Made by a program: the position numbers and the translations under genes. Shown in pieces: positions 12,325 through 23,590 of a DNA stretch of 64,000 nucleotides (position 1 is the stretch's first letter; the number at the start of each line of letters is the position of its first letter). This stretch comes from Angiostrongylus vasorum. Taxonomy: Eukaryota; Nematoda; Chromadorea; Rhabditida; Metastrongylidae. Location: the NCBI GenBank assembly GCA_018806985.1, contig JADANN010000256.1, positions 471,501 through 535,500 on the forward strand, in the 5' to 3' direction. Below the pieces are notes generated by a model. The model made no database searches. It had not been told where the DNA came from and was given only the letters and a program-made list of their open reading frames with translations.

Positions 12325-12602
12325 AAAGCTCTCAGCGTTGATCAATTCCTTTAGGGATGCGCCATGCATTCGACTTCATTAAGTATCGTTGGAGGTGATT
12401 GAATGCATGACTGGCCTCTACAATGACTCGCGGTGGCCTACCTATATATCGAGCCAGTGCTGCTATCCTCCGACACGAGACTGGTACCAATTTGCCGACC
12501 CCCGGAGGGATGGAGGCTTGGTGGGCCATGGGCGCCGGGATCGATTCCACGTGTGTGTCACGGTGGCGCCTCCAACCACTGCGCTACACGCGCCCTATCG
12601 AT
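12325..12602 (-). repeat. tRNA-derived SINE, family S1 (well preserved)
   Basis: Minus orientation. The tRNA-like head at the right end reads GCGCGTGTAGCGCAGTGGTT, with the B-box-like GGAATCGATCCC about 35 bp further in. The S1 body follows, ending at GGGATTGATCAACGCTGAGAG-like sequence near 12330. This is one of the cleanest copies and defines an element length of roughly 275 bp. Confidence 0.8.
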
Positions 12603-12609
12603 AGAGATC

Positions 12610-13320
12610 GAATACATATTACAATAAATAGGTATTATAATATGATGCAGTTATACTGTCGCAGCGTTAACGAACTATCAATCTTAGTCAATTGCTACCG
12701 CATTTTTACAAAGACATGTTCGGGGATAAAAAGCAAAATAAATGATAATAAACATCTAGGACGCCAACAATCGTACATTGTTCGGCGGAAATCGGTAGGA
12801 CAGGATACTGCAGAAATAGTGTTTAGACTAAAATGAGCTGAGTTAAAGATACACAGAAAGAAATTAAAACACACGAAAGCGACACTCCCACACTACATAT
12901 TTCCTAGTCACTTTTTGTTACAAAGAAATCGATGTGGGTATGCCACTTGAAGAAACATTAGTAAAATTTAAGGACAAAAGATTGAAATGTAATAACATTA
13001 ACATCTGGTTAGAACGTAGTTGTGAACAGATGTGATTCACCTGACTGGTCATCTATAGTAGTGGGTGATTCTGAAGGTATCAAGTAGAAGTGACGAATTG
13101 AACACAGCCACAGTGGCTGGTTTGTAGCACTGTTCGAAATGTGTAGAATGGTATGCACATGTTTACATGTTGAGTATTTTCGAAAAAAAAGCTCTTCTTA
13201 AATTTATTTTTTGCTATGATAATACATCAGTGCATAAAAAACTAAGACACGTTGCTGATAGTTGATTTACTTCAAGGAATAATGATCTGCTTGCGATGAT
13301 GATAACGTTGATAACGTGCA
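12610..13320. other. Unassigned DNA downstream of PTP gene A
   Basis: Nothing recognisable was seen. The plus frame ending at 12836 is largely a read-through of the S1 SINE. Confidence 0.4.
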
Positions 13321-13400
13321 CGCTGAAATCGCGCCATCAGAATCCTTTCGTGGCGTTGATGTAGTCTTTTGTGAACGCCTCCAAATATGGCGTTACAGTC

Positions 13401-13472
13401 TCATCGAGATACTTGGCCTTCTTTTAAATACAGCAGCAGTACCTGGTGTATGTAGAGGTACTGATGTTCAGT
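13401..13472 (-). CDS. PTP gene A terminal exon: TEHQYLYIHQ
   Basis: After GGCTTTTAG, 23 codons encode TEHQYLYIHQVLLLYLKEG and end at TGA. Immediately downstream a shifted frame continues with family-like sequence (KYLDETVTPYLEAFTKDY) to about 13335. One extra base therefore separates the annotated stop from an ancestral C-terminus. Confidence 0.7.
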   Translation of the reverse strand, partial: TEHQYLYIHQVLLLYLKEGQVSR

Positions 13473-16400
13473 CTAAAAGCCGTTGAATAGATAGAAATGT
13501 TCCATCATACATACAGTTCGTGTCGCTATATGTGACGCACTGCTGTGGCAACTGGACGGGACAGTCAAGTAATGTACACGTTGAATATCGACTGAATCTG
13601 TGCATACTGTGTTGAATACTTTTGTTGCCCCTCCTACCTATGGGAATTATACTCGATCTTCTAAGCGTGCTGCTTCACTAGCACTATAATGGTCCTCATA
13701 ATTCACTAAAGTGCTTTCAACCCATGTTTTGAGCGTGTTACTTTTCGGCAACTACATTGATAGAAGCGCTTGTTGGATCATCTGATGGTTAACTGCTGAC
13801 GATATCCTGGTAGAAGTCTTTTTCAGCTGAACGGAAATCAATGCAGGTTGAGATGACTATAAAATTTGTTCATATTGATGAGTCTACACGAGCTTGTTAG
13901 AGATGTTTATTCGGCTAATGTTTCGATGTCTTCGTCTTTATCAGAGCCGACGATCCTTGTCGATGATTCGAGAATTCGAGTGCACAGCTGAAGAAGATCC
14001 TGTTCAATGCGAGGCGAAGACACCACGTCGTGCAGAGAACAAGAAACGAAACAGTGGCCGAATAAACATCTCTAACAACCTCGTGTAAGCACCACAATAT
14101 AAACAAATGTTGATTATTATAGTACCCAGGTTAAACGACGGTCGGTTTCCACATTATAAAATTTGTTGTCATTCATCGTATTATTGGGAAATTAAGGCGC
14201 AGAACAGTGAAGAAATCATCGTTACTACTGGCAATAATTTCTTCAGCTCAAAAAACAGGAAGTCAACTCCGAATATTCGCATAGCATTTTGTCAACAAAA
14301 AATAATGAAGAGATGCTCTTGATGGCTTTCATATAACATGCCTGAATGCTGTTATTTCTTTGTTTGCGAAGTTCGACAAGGTAGGTGGAGATTTCAAGAA
14401 GTGGTGCCGGTAGATGTAACAACTCCATAGCATGCTGGATAAGTACAATGGAGCCGGTTCGACCGATACCGGCCGAGCAATGAACGATGATTGGTGCACT
14501 AAAATGGGCTTGCAGAATTTTTCCACTTTAGTAACGCTACTGCGCACCAGTTGAAATCCAAGGCTACGGTAGAAAGCAACCGCTAAGAACGTTCAGTTTC
14601 AGCGATTTGCACACACAGTCAGATCATTCGACAATTTTTTAAAGGTCAAATCTAGCGGCCGACAATCCCATATGCGGCTACATTCCGTCGCTCATCACAA
14701 AGTAAGTTAAATTTACATCTATATTTAAATAATAACAAATGCCTTAGACCCAACTACACGTATTGGCCTAAATGGTTCAACAAGGACTTACGCACGGTAC
14801 CACTGAGGCTCCCGTTCTTGTTCAACAGGGCATCGGTGGTGCCGTGCGTAATGCGTGAACCACCGGAAAGGGTAACCGCACTTCGATCTGGCCTGGAGTA
14901 CTAGTTTTTTAAATATCTCAGCGTCACGGTGGTTGTATTTCACATCATACCCTGCCATGAAAAATAATAATTGGTAGCAAATAAAATGTTAACATTTATA
15001 AAGACTGGTTGTCTGATCATTTTAATAATTACCACTAGAGATTTACAGCTCTTGCAAAGTTTCTCTTAATATGCAGGAGTTGTTTGCATTAGAGTGAATG
15101 AGCTCGCCTATTATCTGCGTTATTCCGTTGTCACTCTGTGATAAGCAAAGGCGCAGTACTTGTACTGGCATGGTGACAGCAACGAAACTTTGAATCTCGA
15201 TTAGTTATACTTACGTGTTTTCTTTAAGTTTCGAAAGTAACACGATTGGAGCAAGGTCGGCTTCCGGCACGCCACGATCCGGCCAATCTTGCCAGTGATA
15301 ATGCAAACAGGTGTGTAATGGTTGACCCGGCACACTCACTTCCAGCGTGCGGACCATAATTCGAACCCGAGTCTCAAACGGGAACGGGAACTGAAAATCT
15401 CACTGTGAGCTGAATCAAATCAGTAAGAAAGTCTCACGTTTTCGAGCCAACACGCCAAACTGTTTGATAGTTGTTTGGCAACAGTTTGATAAAGTGCCCC
15501 ACAAACAAAACATTTATTCATATTCAGCAAGATGATGGGTTTCCTTTTCACTAAAGTATGCCAGGAAACCAAGCAATTTCTCATGCCTAAATCACACACT
15601 GGAAAGCAGAGCAGCGGACGCGTGAGCGCTGTTGGTATCAGCTAGCTTTGTGCTTCTGAGTAGCTTATGCTTCTTCTAAATGAAGAGTTCTCTTTCCGCT
15701 CATAAACGACACGAAAAAAAGTATTGGAGTATGTAAAATTTTTTATGAGCAATTGGAAGGTAAAATCGTCTGCAAATGATGGCCACATTATGTTCTGCAT
15801 GGCCATTGTTTGTTAGAAATTTATAAGCCATTTGTGTACTGAAATGCTCATCAAAAACACGTTCTCACGGTTCTAGGTGAAATTTCAAAGCACACTGTTA
15901 TAAACGATTGACAGTTTCTCTGACAGCGGGTGACTACGGTGCAGATCGAGCCGCTATAAACCATTTCTGCGGGATAACGCGTTCACCATCACACCATGCC
16001 GGTCTCTTCGTTTGGTCATTCTCTCAGCCATGTTATATAGGTGCTATCAGCAACTACTCTATGGGATTGGAGGAAAAGGCGAAACGAAGGACCCGTATGG
16101 TGTGGTGGTGAACGCACTAGCACCCCGGAAAGAGTAAAAGCGCGTTCGTTCCCCACCGCAGACACCAGCGGCCTGGAGTTTTGCGACTATCGCAGCATCA
16201 TTGTGGTCATATTCCACATCATACCCTACAGTGAAAAACAACAAGCAGCAAATAAAAAACTAACCACATTAAAACTATACATTTTTGAGTAGTTCCGATA
16301 CAATTTAAAGACGATTTATGTGAATTTAAAGGCAAGGGTGTTCCATCTTAGGAAGCACTGCAGTGGTGAGGTATTGTTACCTGTTCTTTTCTCCTCAGAA

Positions 16401-19400
16401 CTACTGTCACACCTTCAAACGAGGATGGTCTGTCTTGGTCAAGAGGAAAGTACTCAGCGCACTTATTCGCATTCTGTAATGTTAACTGCGATTCACTACG
16501 TTCATCAATGCAGTGTGATGCAGAGTAACTGAACTAACTTGTTCAACAAAATTACAAAGCATGAGAATCGCCACGGATTTTTCTTGAACAACCATATACC
16601 AAAAATCCGGACATGTTTTTCGAAGCGGAGCCTGGAGGAATTATTATATTCTACCAGGACACATGCTCATATAGAAGTGCCCATATTCACAGCAAATTAT
16701 GATATATTTTGTAAAAGTGGTAGGTTTTAGTAGGTAGATTATTTCCTAAAAACACATTCATTTACTTCTAAAGGCAGACGAAATTTAATTCGGACTTATT
16801 ACTAGTAGCGTAACTGAGCACGGAGAAGAAGGAGAAATGAATAAAAAATGATCCTATTTGCTGTTTACAAGGCACTAACATGCCATAATAAATGCGAAAT
16901 CCATTACTATACTTCCCCTGAGGCGCTTTCGAATCTGAATACTTGGACGACTGTGGCACGTAGTTTTGGTCCGCCTCACAATTACGAAGTTAGAAGAACT
17001 TAATAGATTAGAGCAATACTGTTTTGCTGCGCCGCAGTATGTTCCATCTAACTTGAGCGGCTGCTTTTTCAGCCCAATACTAGCTAGCCGACACTAATGA
17101 GAAACTATCTACCTGTGTACAAATGAAACGTTTCTGAAGCGTCGGCGACGATACATAGTTGGCATGAATATAAGAAACAGGGCCTATTCTTATGATTACA
17201 CGGTCGTTGTCCAGACAACCAACGTCCTATAAAGTCTAGTTTAATAATAATTTAAACAATCAAGGCACTAGCTGCACTTGTGTATTGCAGCTGTAAGAGA
17301 TGCTTTGCAATATACACAGGATAGGTCGTCGGTCAAATATCAAGTCCTGGGAAAACTATTTCCTGTTCCCCCATGTTCCCGGTCTGCTCAGAAACTTGCT
17401 TGCTACATCTGTGGATCACCGAAAATTCACTGTTTAGGAGAAATATTTATTAGACCATAGCTGCAAAACGTGGTGAATTCGAATGCACGACTCATATTTG
17501 GAGAATAAATTGACGCTGAACACTTTACGCTTTCTCATCACTCCAGCAATAGTAAAATTCAGAGTCATAATAAGAACAAAGTGTAAAATACTCGAAATAA
17601 CTTCAATGAAAAGAATCCCAAGTCAGGTGTTGAGAAGAGAGCTCCCGAATTGTACATCACCACTGGCTGTCTTAGTCATCAGAAATCTAACTCAGTTCTC
17701 GACCTCGTTTTGACCACATTCAGACGGATGTAGACAAGAAACGTCAAAGCCGGTATTAGTCGACCACTTTTCAACGGTTTACATCCGACTCGATCCATTG
17801 GTTGTTAGCAGGGAACAACATTCACAGACGAGACTATGTAAACAGGACATTTTCCTCACCAACTAGATTGCTATCGCTTTTTCCCGAAGAATAGCTTATA
17901 ACTGTTCTTAAAAAGGCTTTTAGTTGGCAACATCTTTTCTTGTTTTTCCTCTCCTCAAACAGTGCTAGAAAACGGCATACGAAAAGTGCGCCGCTGTTCG
18001 GCCTCTTTAAACGAACACGCAACAAATATGAAAGCTCAGCGAGAACGAATGTTGTGCAACCCGTTTACGACAGAGGTACTGGAGCCCAATCGGAATGCGC
18101 ATTGAAATCAAGATGTACGGTCCGTGAACCCTTATAAGAGGCGCGACGCACTCGTTTCTTGAGATTACCACTTTATTGTTTGATTACAACACATATTTTC
18201 TGTGTCTCTTTAACTTCTACATATGAGTTATTTTCTTCTGTGCATGTTGCCAATCTAACCCTTGTGTTACACTCTCTCTCCCTCTCTCTCTCTCCCTCTC
18301 GATACTGGAATGGCCAGTCATCACTGGTTGTGCAGGGCCCCAGTATGATCTCCATTTTTCGGAGATTTGCTGGTAGAGCCACTGTGGTTTCCTGGAATCA
18401 CGAGGTTAGCCTGGCCAAAGTCTGCCTTAGGTCTTCACAACAACGGACAGTCGCAGCCCTGGTGGATCAGAGGAACATTTGCCACCATGTGACTTTGATA
18501 CCAAGACGGTCGTGAATCCTGGCATTGGTTCACTCTTAGCTAGGCTTTCTGATGGAAACGCCGAACTCCCTTCTCAGTTTGGGAGACCCTGCCAAGGGGG
18601 ATTAATCCCCCCGCTGCACATCGCAGCCCGACACCCAGGAACACCTCCCAGCAACGATGAAGCGGTAAACCGTTGAGAGGACCCTTGCATTATGAAAAAA
18701 AACTGGTCCACTATCTAAGCATGATGTTGTCAGCTTTCTGTATGGTTTTGTGTGGTAATCGAGGTATATTGCTGCGTCTCTCTTTGCATCCGCAGATTCC
18801 ATTTCGCCTTCCTAAACGGCTTTTTGCAAGTATAACTAAGAATACCTATCCAGGAACAACTCCAGCATAAAATCTGTGTTCGATAAGCCATCAAATGACT
18901 ACGAATAGTCGTGAAGGTGTTATGTTAAAAAAAGTAATCTATCTACGTGAGAATATTGAAACAGAAGCAGTTTTCCTCAATCCTGTGAACTAAATAGCTG
19001 TTACGACGCAAAAGGTTCAACTTTTTTACCACCGCTGCCCTTCTCGCGTGTCGGACTCGTTGGACCGCGTGTCAAGGGAAACGACTTTGTACAAACCAAA
19101 TGTACATCGTCTATTGAAATGAGTTTGTCTTTGGAATATCGACTTGTATTTTCGATTGTTTTATTTTCGCCTTCAACAAAAGTGCTTCTCTATTACTCTA
19201 GTAGGGCGTGTGTGGCGCAGTGGTCGGGGGCGCCCTGCAACAAACACGTGGAATCGATCCCGTACCCATGGCCCACCAAGCCTTCCATCCCTCCGGGGTC
19301 GGCAGATTGGTACCAGTCCTCTTTTGAGAGGATAGCAGCACTGGCTCGATACATCGGTAGGCCACCACGAGTCATAGTAAAAGCCAGATATGCATTCAAT

Positions 19401-20010
19401 CACCTCCAAACGATGCTTAGTGAAGCTGAATGCATTGCGCATTCCACAGGGATTGATCAACGCTGGGAGCTTTATCTTTTTATTTATTACACTATTCAAC
19501 ACCTTCCTTTAGATTAAATCGCTCATTTTTAAAACCAGCCATACATTAATGTTGTTTGACGTCTCATAGGTGATTTTTCTGGACCCTTAAGCAATGATGA
19601 ATAGAAAAGCAAGGTGTTAGTTTCAATAATTGTACTTCAATAATACTTGCAATTGGCGGTTGACCACAACATTATCGAAACAACTCTCATAAGTGAAAAG
19701 ACGGGAATATCGTATAAGACTATGTCGAAACCGATTAAAAAATCTCACCTTATATCGATTCCGTCCTTGGGGGTTTTGCGCCACAAATTCGGTCATCTTC
19801 GTGAAGTCATTCACACGTTTCATCGATTTAAACTCGGCAATTAAACCTTTTACGCCTTTTCGAAGTGTTTCCTCGACAAATACTTTGACCTGAAAGAGCT
19901 CCGTGTCGTTAGCCTTCGCCATCAAAACAACTCGATAAACGTACCTGTGCCTTTTTTTGCAGCTTTCGATGTAGGGCGTGTTCCTTCCTCCACGGTTGCT
20001 CGATCTGCTG
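13401..20010 (-). CDS. Protein tyrosine phosphatase, nematode single-domain type (PTP gene A)
   Basis: Predicted classical cysteine phosphatase that hydrolyses phosphotyrosine in proteins. Exons in transcription order: 20010-19945 (weak), 19889-19749, 17226-17113, 16631-16539, 16473-16381, 15390-15215, 14498-14342, 13472-13401. From 19889 on, lengths 141, 114, 93, 93, 176, 157 and 72 nt give one open frame with compatible phases. Visible hallmarks are an N-terminal helix (FVEETLRKGVKGL), NRYKDVGCLD, HANYVSSP, FICTQ, CPDFW, LMLCNF, HYHWQDWPDRGVP with the WPD acid loop, the P-loop VHCSAGIGRTG with catalytic Cys and Arg, and RNNSIQTEHQYLYIHQ. About 281 residues are covered, close to a PTP domain; the start codon was not found. 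Odd points are a likely GC donor after 14342 and a frame break near the C-terminus. Introns contain S1, S2 and S3 repeats. Confidence 0.85.
13885..14090 (-). repeat. Family H repeat, copy 2, with inverted terminal segments
   Basis: The left arm (13888-13916, ACGAGCTTGTTAGAGATG then TTTATTCGGCT) and the right arm (14056-14086, GGCCGAATAAACATCTCT then AACAACCTCGT) are inverted repeats of about 30 bp. They flank 140 bp that includes the hammerhead-like core. The element lies in the last intron of PTP gene A. Confidence 0.65.
13911..13950 (-). ncRNA. Hammerhead-ribozyme-like motif (family H)
   Basis: In minus orientation: TCGGCT, CTGATAA, AGACGAAGACATC, GAAA, CATT, AGCCGA. The outer hexamers are perfect complements and form helix I exactly flush with the core and the putative cleavage triplet. 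The helix II region can form GACG/CGTC-type pairing in its unmutated form. G8 is changed (CTGATAA) and an extra A precedes helix II, so activity is doubtful. Confidence 0.55.
14342..14498 (-). CDS. PTP gene A exon: catalytic P-loop HCSAGIGRTG
   Basis: After the acceptor CATTTTAG the exon encodes APIIVHCSAGIGRTGSIVL, containing the CX5R nucleophile loop, and ends LRKQRNNSIQ. The next bases are GCATGT rather than GT, yet only this boundary joins the following exon in frame. Confidence 0.9.
14755..14995 (+). repeat. S2 tRNA-derived SINE with a short inverted head
   Basis: The plus-oriented body runs from GTGGTGCCGTGCGTAATGCG (A-box) through CCACCGGAAAGGGTAA and TTCGATCTGGCCTGGAG (B-box) to ATATCTCAGC and CCCTGCCATGAAAAAT. 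A reverse-oriented S2 head (GGTACCACTGAGGCTCCCG) lies immediately to the left, as in the S2 inverted dimers elsewhere. Confidence 0.65.
15215..15390 (-). CDS. PTP gene A exon: WPD loop
   Basis: Between GATTTTCAG and AACAC|GTAAGT, a 176-nt exon encodes a strand segment and HYHWQDWPDRGVPEADLAP. It ends in phase 2 and completes a Thr codon in the next exon. The aspartate of WPD is the general acid of catalysis. Confidence 0.9.
15935..16265. repeat. S2 inverted SINE dimer
   Basis: The left arm is a reverse S2 head (AACGCGTTCACCATCACACC, ATGCCGGTCTC). The right arm is a forward S2 copy (ACCCGTATGGTGTGGTGGTG, then CGGAAAGAGTAAAAGCGCGT, TCGTTCCCCACCGCAGACAC). The two heads face each other across about 50 bp of linker. 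It lies in an intron of PTP gene A. Confidence 0.7.
16381..16473 (-). CDS. PTP gene A exon: KCAEYFP
   Basis: Between ATTACAG and GAACAG|GTAACA, 31 codons encode NANKCAEYFPLDQDRPSSF and a beta-strand segment ending LRRKEQ. KCAEYFP matches the KC-x-YWP/YFP motif of PTPs. Confidence 0.8.
16539..16631 (-). CDS. PTP gene A exon: CPDFW / LMLCNF
   Basis: Between CCTCCAG and GAACAA|GTTAGT, 31 codons encode APLRKTCPDFWYMVVQEKS, then AILMLCNFVEQ, the typical PTP core strand. Phase 0 at both ends. Confidence 0.85.
17113..17226 (-). CDS. PTP gene A exon: DVGCLD ... FICTQ
   Basis: Between TTTATAG and ACACAG|GTAGAT, 38 codons encode DVGCLDNDRV, YIHANYVSS and RFICTQ, the substrate-recognition segment that precedes the CPDFW helix. 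Confidence 0.85.
18273..18300 (+). repeat. CT-rich microsatellite
   Basis: A run of CTCTCTCC and CTCTCTCT units lies directly against the left edge of an S3 repeat. It may be the remnant of the insertion site or tail. Confidence 0.7.
18299..18685 (+). repeat. S3 dispersed repeat (about 390 bp)
   Basis: It starts with GATACTGGAATGGCCAGTCA, and passes through CCCAGTATGATCTCCATTTT, GGCCAAAGTCTGCC, CACCATGTGACTTTGATACC and CCGCTGCACATCGCAGCCCG. It ends with GAAGCGGTAAACCGTTGAGA. The same 5'-to-3' order recurs at 56.6, 61.5 and 63.4 kb (plus) and 25.1, 42.3 and 58.4 kb (minus). It encodes nothing consistent, no terminal inverted repeats were seen, and the class is unknown. Confidence 0.75.
19195..19490 (+). 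repeat. tRNA-derived SINE, family S1 (well preserved)
   Basis: It opens with GGGCGTGTGTGGCGCAGTGG and GGAATCGATCCC, continues through the full S1 body and ends GGGATTGATCAACGCTGGGA. It lies in the first large intron of PTP gene A. Confidence 0.8.
19749..19889 (-). CDS. PTP gene A exon: N-terminal helix of the PTP domain
   Basis: Between CTCTTTCAG and CGATATAAG|GTGAGA, 47 codons encode VKVFVEETLRKGVKGL through PQGRNRYK. The paralogue exon at 26286-26426 has the same length and phase. Confidence 0.8.
19945..20010 (-). CDS. PTP gene A, candidate upstream exon
   Basis: A 66-nt segment between an acceptor-like CTATAG and a good donor (CAG|GTACGT) reads in phase 0 as a basic peptide (QQIEQPWRKEHALHRKLQKK). 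It would be joined over a 55-nt intron, a typical nematode size, to the VKVFVEET exon. Basic N-terminal tails are common in this PTP group. The acceptor is weak, so the boundary is uncertain. Confidence 0.4.
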
Positions 20011-20099
20011 CTATAGTTTGTGATGACAGCCTGAATTGCCTCATGTTTTGTCCATTCTTTCCCAGTTTTTCTCCCCCACTTAGACCACATCTAAGGTAA

Positions 20100-22050
20100 G
20101 TTATGAAAGTGGATATCTTGCCACCAACTTTTGCTGCACTGATTTTTTGTTGAATAGAACGGGTTTCCTCTTCTCTGAAAGAATTGCTCGTTAAATGTTA
20201 TACGAACTAGTTGCTAGCGTTTTCAGAAATATGAATGCACCGAAATTGGAAAATCGAACATAGTGGTTTAACAACAATCACTTCCTTTGTGGCCAAGCTG
20301 TGACAGTTGACTAGAGCTTAAAGAGCTTAAATCGCTTAGACATGCTTAAATCGCTACTAACACGAATGATTCCTATGTATAACAACATTCTCACCATCAT
20401 TTACAGCTAATTTGGCTAGTGCAAACTCACACTGTGGCTGAAGCTCGCTTTCTCCCCATTTTCTTTGAGTTCTCCTCAACAGTTTTTTTTCCTTCCTGAT
20501 GTCTTTCGTTTTGTTCTTCTAAGTACCATCTTTGATCTGAAATCCCATAGAAACTCGTACGTAATTTCTATGATGTTGTGCGCACTAAAAAATTGGTCCA
20601 GTTACTAACGTCTTTTCTTCACGCTTTGTAATGTGCTGTTAAAAAATTTCCTAAAAATCTTCTTAGTAAGATTTGGCCGGTCTAGAAAAATAAGAGTCCC
20701 ACACAGACCTTGCTTTCGTCTAGTGAGGACTAGTGAGGTTTGTGAATAGTTGAGTAGCCTCTTATCACACTTCAGTGAATTCGGGTGTTTTTCAGAAATA
20801 AGCCGATTCCGTAGTTGCGATGGTCTCCTTTAAGAAGAGTGGTTTTCTCAGATCTATTGTTTTCCAATATTTGCTGGTTTTAAATCTCTTCTGTTGATGC
20901 CTCAGAGGTGACATTGTTATAGTGAAGCACATTTTAGCACTACAACAACATAGACCCCGGACAAGTCTTCTCTCAAGTGTAAGTGCCTTTATTGGCGGTA
21001 GCACATAAAGTCGTTGTTTGTTAGTAAAACACGCTTTTGAAGAACTATGCCAACAAACCCAAAAAAACAAGGTCTACCGTAATTACAAAGCTTTACCTCT
21101 GCTTTTCCCAGATTGTCTTGTGCAGAAGAACATTAGAAGGGCCGTGCAACAGCCTGTAATGAGACTCACTTTAGTCAATGCTGTTGAGCCATATACTTAT
21201 CCTTTTGATTGGACTCGTTATCCACAGTGATACCATGAAATACACCAACTAATGCATGCCTTCGATTACAAACTCTCTTTGAAATGTAATCATGATGTTT
21301 ACCCAACAGCCTTTCAGTACTGTGATGATACTGTAAGCGAAAAACAGTTTTTAATCAACTATCAAGCTGTGATATTTGCAAAACTCCAAACCATAAGTGT
21401 CTGCGATGGGGAAAGAACGCGCTATCACCCTTTCCAGGGGCTAAGGCGTTCATTTTATCTAAACGTTTGCAGAGGCGAACGTCAACGTTCCATCAGCGCA
21501 AGGACTGGCCCCAATCAACCTTTCAACTATTGTTAATTGGCATCCCTAATCACACCTTAGCTCTTTTATCGCCACTGTATCATTCCCACTAGAAAAGCAC
21601 TCACTAAGGCACCAACATTATCTTAAAGCTACTTACCAAATAATTGGAATAAATAGTGGCGTTTTTCATTTGGGATGAGAAAAGTGCAATCATTGATGGG
21701 TAATTCTTGTCATTCTTCGTTTTGACAATGACACGAATATACAGGACTCATACAACAAAGAATCCAACCGATTGCTGTCTAGATATGAAATGCCCTTACA
21801 TCCTTCACCATGCCTCGAAGACCACACACAATGCCGACGGACGGTCTTTTCTTCAAAGCACAATCGGAATTCGCAAAACGGAAGTTGAAATAGGAGAAAA
21901 GACTGGAAAATGATTTTTTACGCAGCACACCAACCGTAACGGGCGACGATCGTAAGAGAAAGCTATCAAAAACTAAGAAATCTAATAGACCACCACAATT
22001 TTTTTTCCGTATGACCAATTAAGCAAATATTTATCCCGTTGTCGAAGTGG
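20100..22050. other. Unassigned interval between the two PTP loci
   Basis: Apart from the S2 fragment at 21.4 kb I see no exon or repeat. The N-terminal coding part and promoter of PTP gene A should lie in or beyond this interval but were not recognised. Confidence 0.4.
21355..21530 (-). repeat. S2 SINE fragment
   Basis: Reverse S2: TTTGCAAAACTCCAAACC, GTCTGCGATGGGGAAAGAAC, GCGCTATCACCCTTTCCAGG and CTAAGGCGTTCA, matching the left arm of the S2 dimers. Confidence 0.65.
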
Positions 22051-22159
22051 ATTTATTGTTTGAAGCTTGCCGGAAGTATTACACGACCCGACATCTCGTG
22101 CATCACAGTGTGCGCAGCCCAGCATTTCTGCATTCTACACGCTTTCGTGCATTAGCTTT

Positions 22160-22460
22160 CCACAAAACTCCTCGAATCTTTTTTTCGTATGGGTTCGGCT
22201 GCTGCTTGAGAATTATCACCTGGTTTACGAGTGGTGTTCTGATAGAATTTATTCTTCTCAGAAATCTTTAGATTTCCGTAAAAGGTCATTCCCATACGGA
22301 TTAGCGAAAGTCAGCTCGTCAGATATGGCTATCATCAATTTTTCAAAGCCCTAGAAATAAGAGGAATAGTGGGTCTGCAGCGGTGTCGAACCAGCACCTG
22401 GATAGGCTGGGTCGTTCGACGTAAGGAATGGTGCTATTACCACTGCGCTGCCATACGCAT
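22160..22460 (-). repeat. tRNA-derived SINE, family S4
   Basis: The head at the right end reads, on the minus strand, ATGGCAGCGCAGTGGTAATA (A-box) and GCTGGTTCGACACCG (B-box). The left end is the S4 tail (reverse of CTCAAGCAGCAGCCGAACCC). Confidence 0.7.
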
Positions 22461-23262
22461 ATTTTCATTTCGAAGGATAAAATGAACATAGATGGTAAAA
22501 AGAAACCGAGAAAAATGTGGTAGTCGATGAAAATATCCTTAACATTTCACATTCAAAACGACTTATGTTTGCAAAACATTTACAGAAAGGACCAGGAAAC
22601 TGACGAAAAAGTGAGCACTCATTGTTAATAGTTTTAATGAAAAAGTAGAAAACGATGATAGATTAAAGAAATGCTTCCTAGTTACCAACGCGTATTTGTA
22701 TACGATACATTTCGAATTCAAAATAAGCGCACAGTGAGTGGGAGATTAAAAACCTCTGAGTGGCTTTTCGGTAACCCTTAGTGAACGCTTCGAGGTGTGG
22801 TGCAATCGAGTCGTCGAGATATTAAGCTTGTTTCAGGTGCAGCAACAACACTTGGTGGATGTACAAGTATTGATGTTCGCTCTAAATTCTTCGACGTAAG
22901 CGAAATTCTCCTTCAATTCAAACAACGTCACTGGACAATCTGCCACCTGTATGCTGTTGTTTCGCTGTTTCCGTAACTCCAGCAAGTATGTAGAGATTTC
23001 TAGTAGTAGCTGATTCGTTTGCAGAATTTCTAGTGGATGCTGTATTAGAACAATCGGCCCTATCCTACCGATTCCCGCCGAACAATGAACGATTATTGGC
23101 GTCCTAAATGTTTATTTCCATTTCTTTTCGCTTTTTGCCCCTCGGACATGTCATGCTTAAGTCCGATAACAATAGACAAAGATTGATAGAGCATCTAAGT
23201 TGAGATAGTGTAACTGCGTCACATTTACAATATTTATTTATCGTAATAGATATTTGATAGAG

Positions 23263-23590
23263 GGTGCGTGTAGCGCAGTGGTCGGAGTGGTGCCTGAAAA
23301 TACACATGAGATCGTTCCCAACCCCGTAGGCCCGCCAACCTTTCCATGCCTCCCGGTTTGGAAAAATTGGCATCAAACCTGTCTGGGAGTATAGCAGCAC
23401 TAACCGTCCGTCGTTAGGCCACCGCGAATCATTGTAAAGGCCAGACATGCATTCAATCACGTCCAACAATATTTAAAGTCGAATGAAATGAATAATAGTT
23501 TAGCTATTAACAATAGCTTAATGAATTTGAATGCATGGCGTATCTATCGGGGATTGATCAACGCCGAGAACTTTATCCTTATTTATCCTT
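23263..23590 (+). repeat. tRNA-derived SINE, family S1, with internal rearrangement
   Basis: The head (GGTGCGTGTAGCGCAGTGGT) and B-box-like GAGATCGTTCCC are followed by the S1 body. About 50 bp with a TTAGCTATTAACAATAGCTTAA palindrome-like insert precedes the conserved 3' end (GGGGATTGATCAACGCCGAG). Confidence 0.7.

Noticed and set aside
12389..12836. Three overlapping plus-strand frames of 64-137 codons
   Set aside because: They run through a well-preserved S1 SINE in different frames. The similarity to frames at 19.1-19.5 and 52.7-53.0 kb is repeat identity, not protein conservation.
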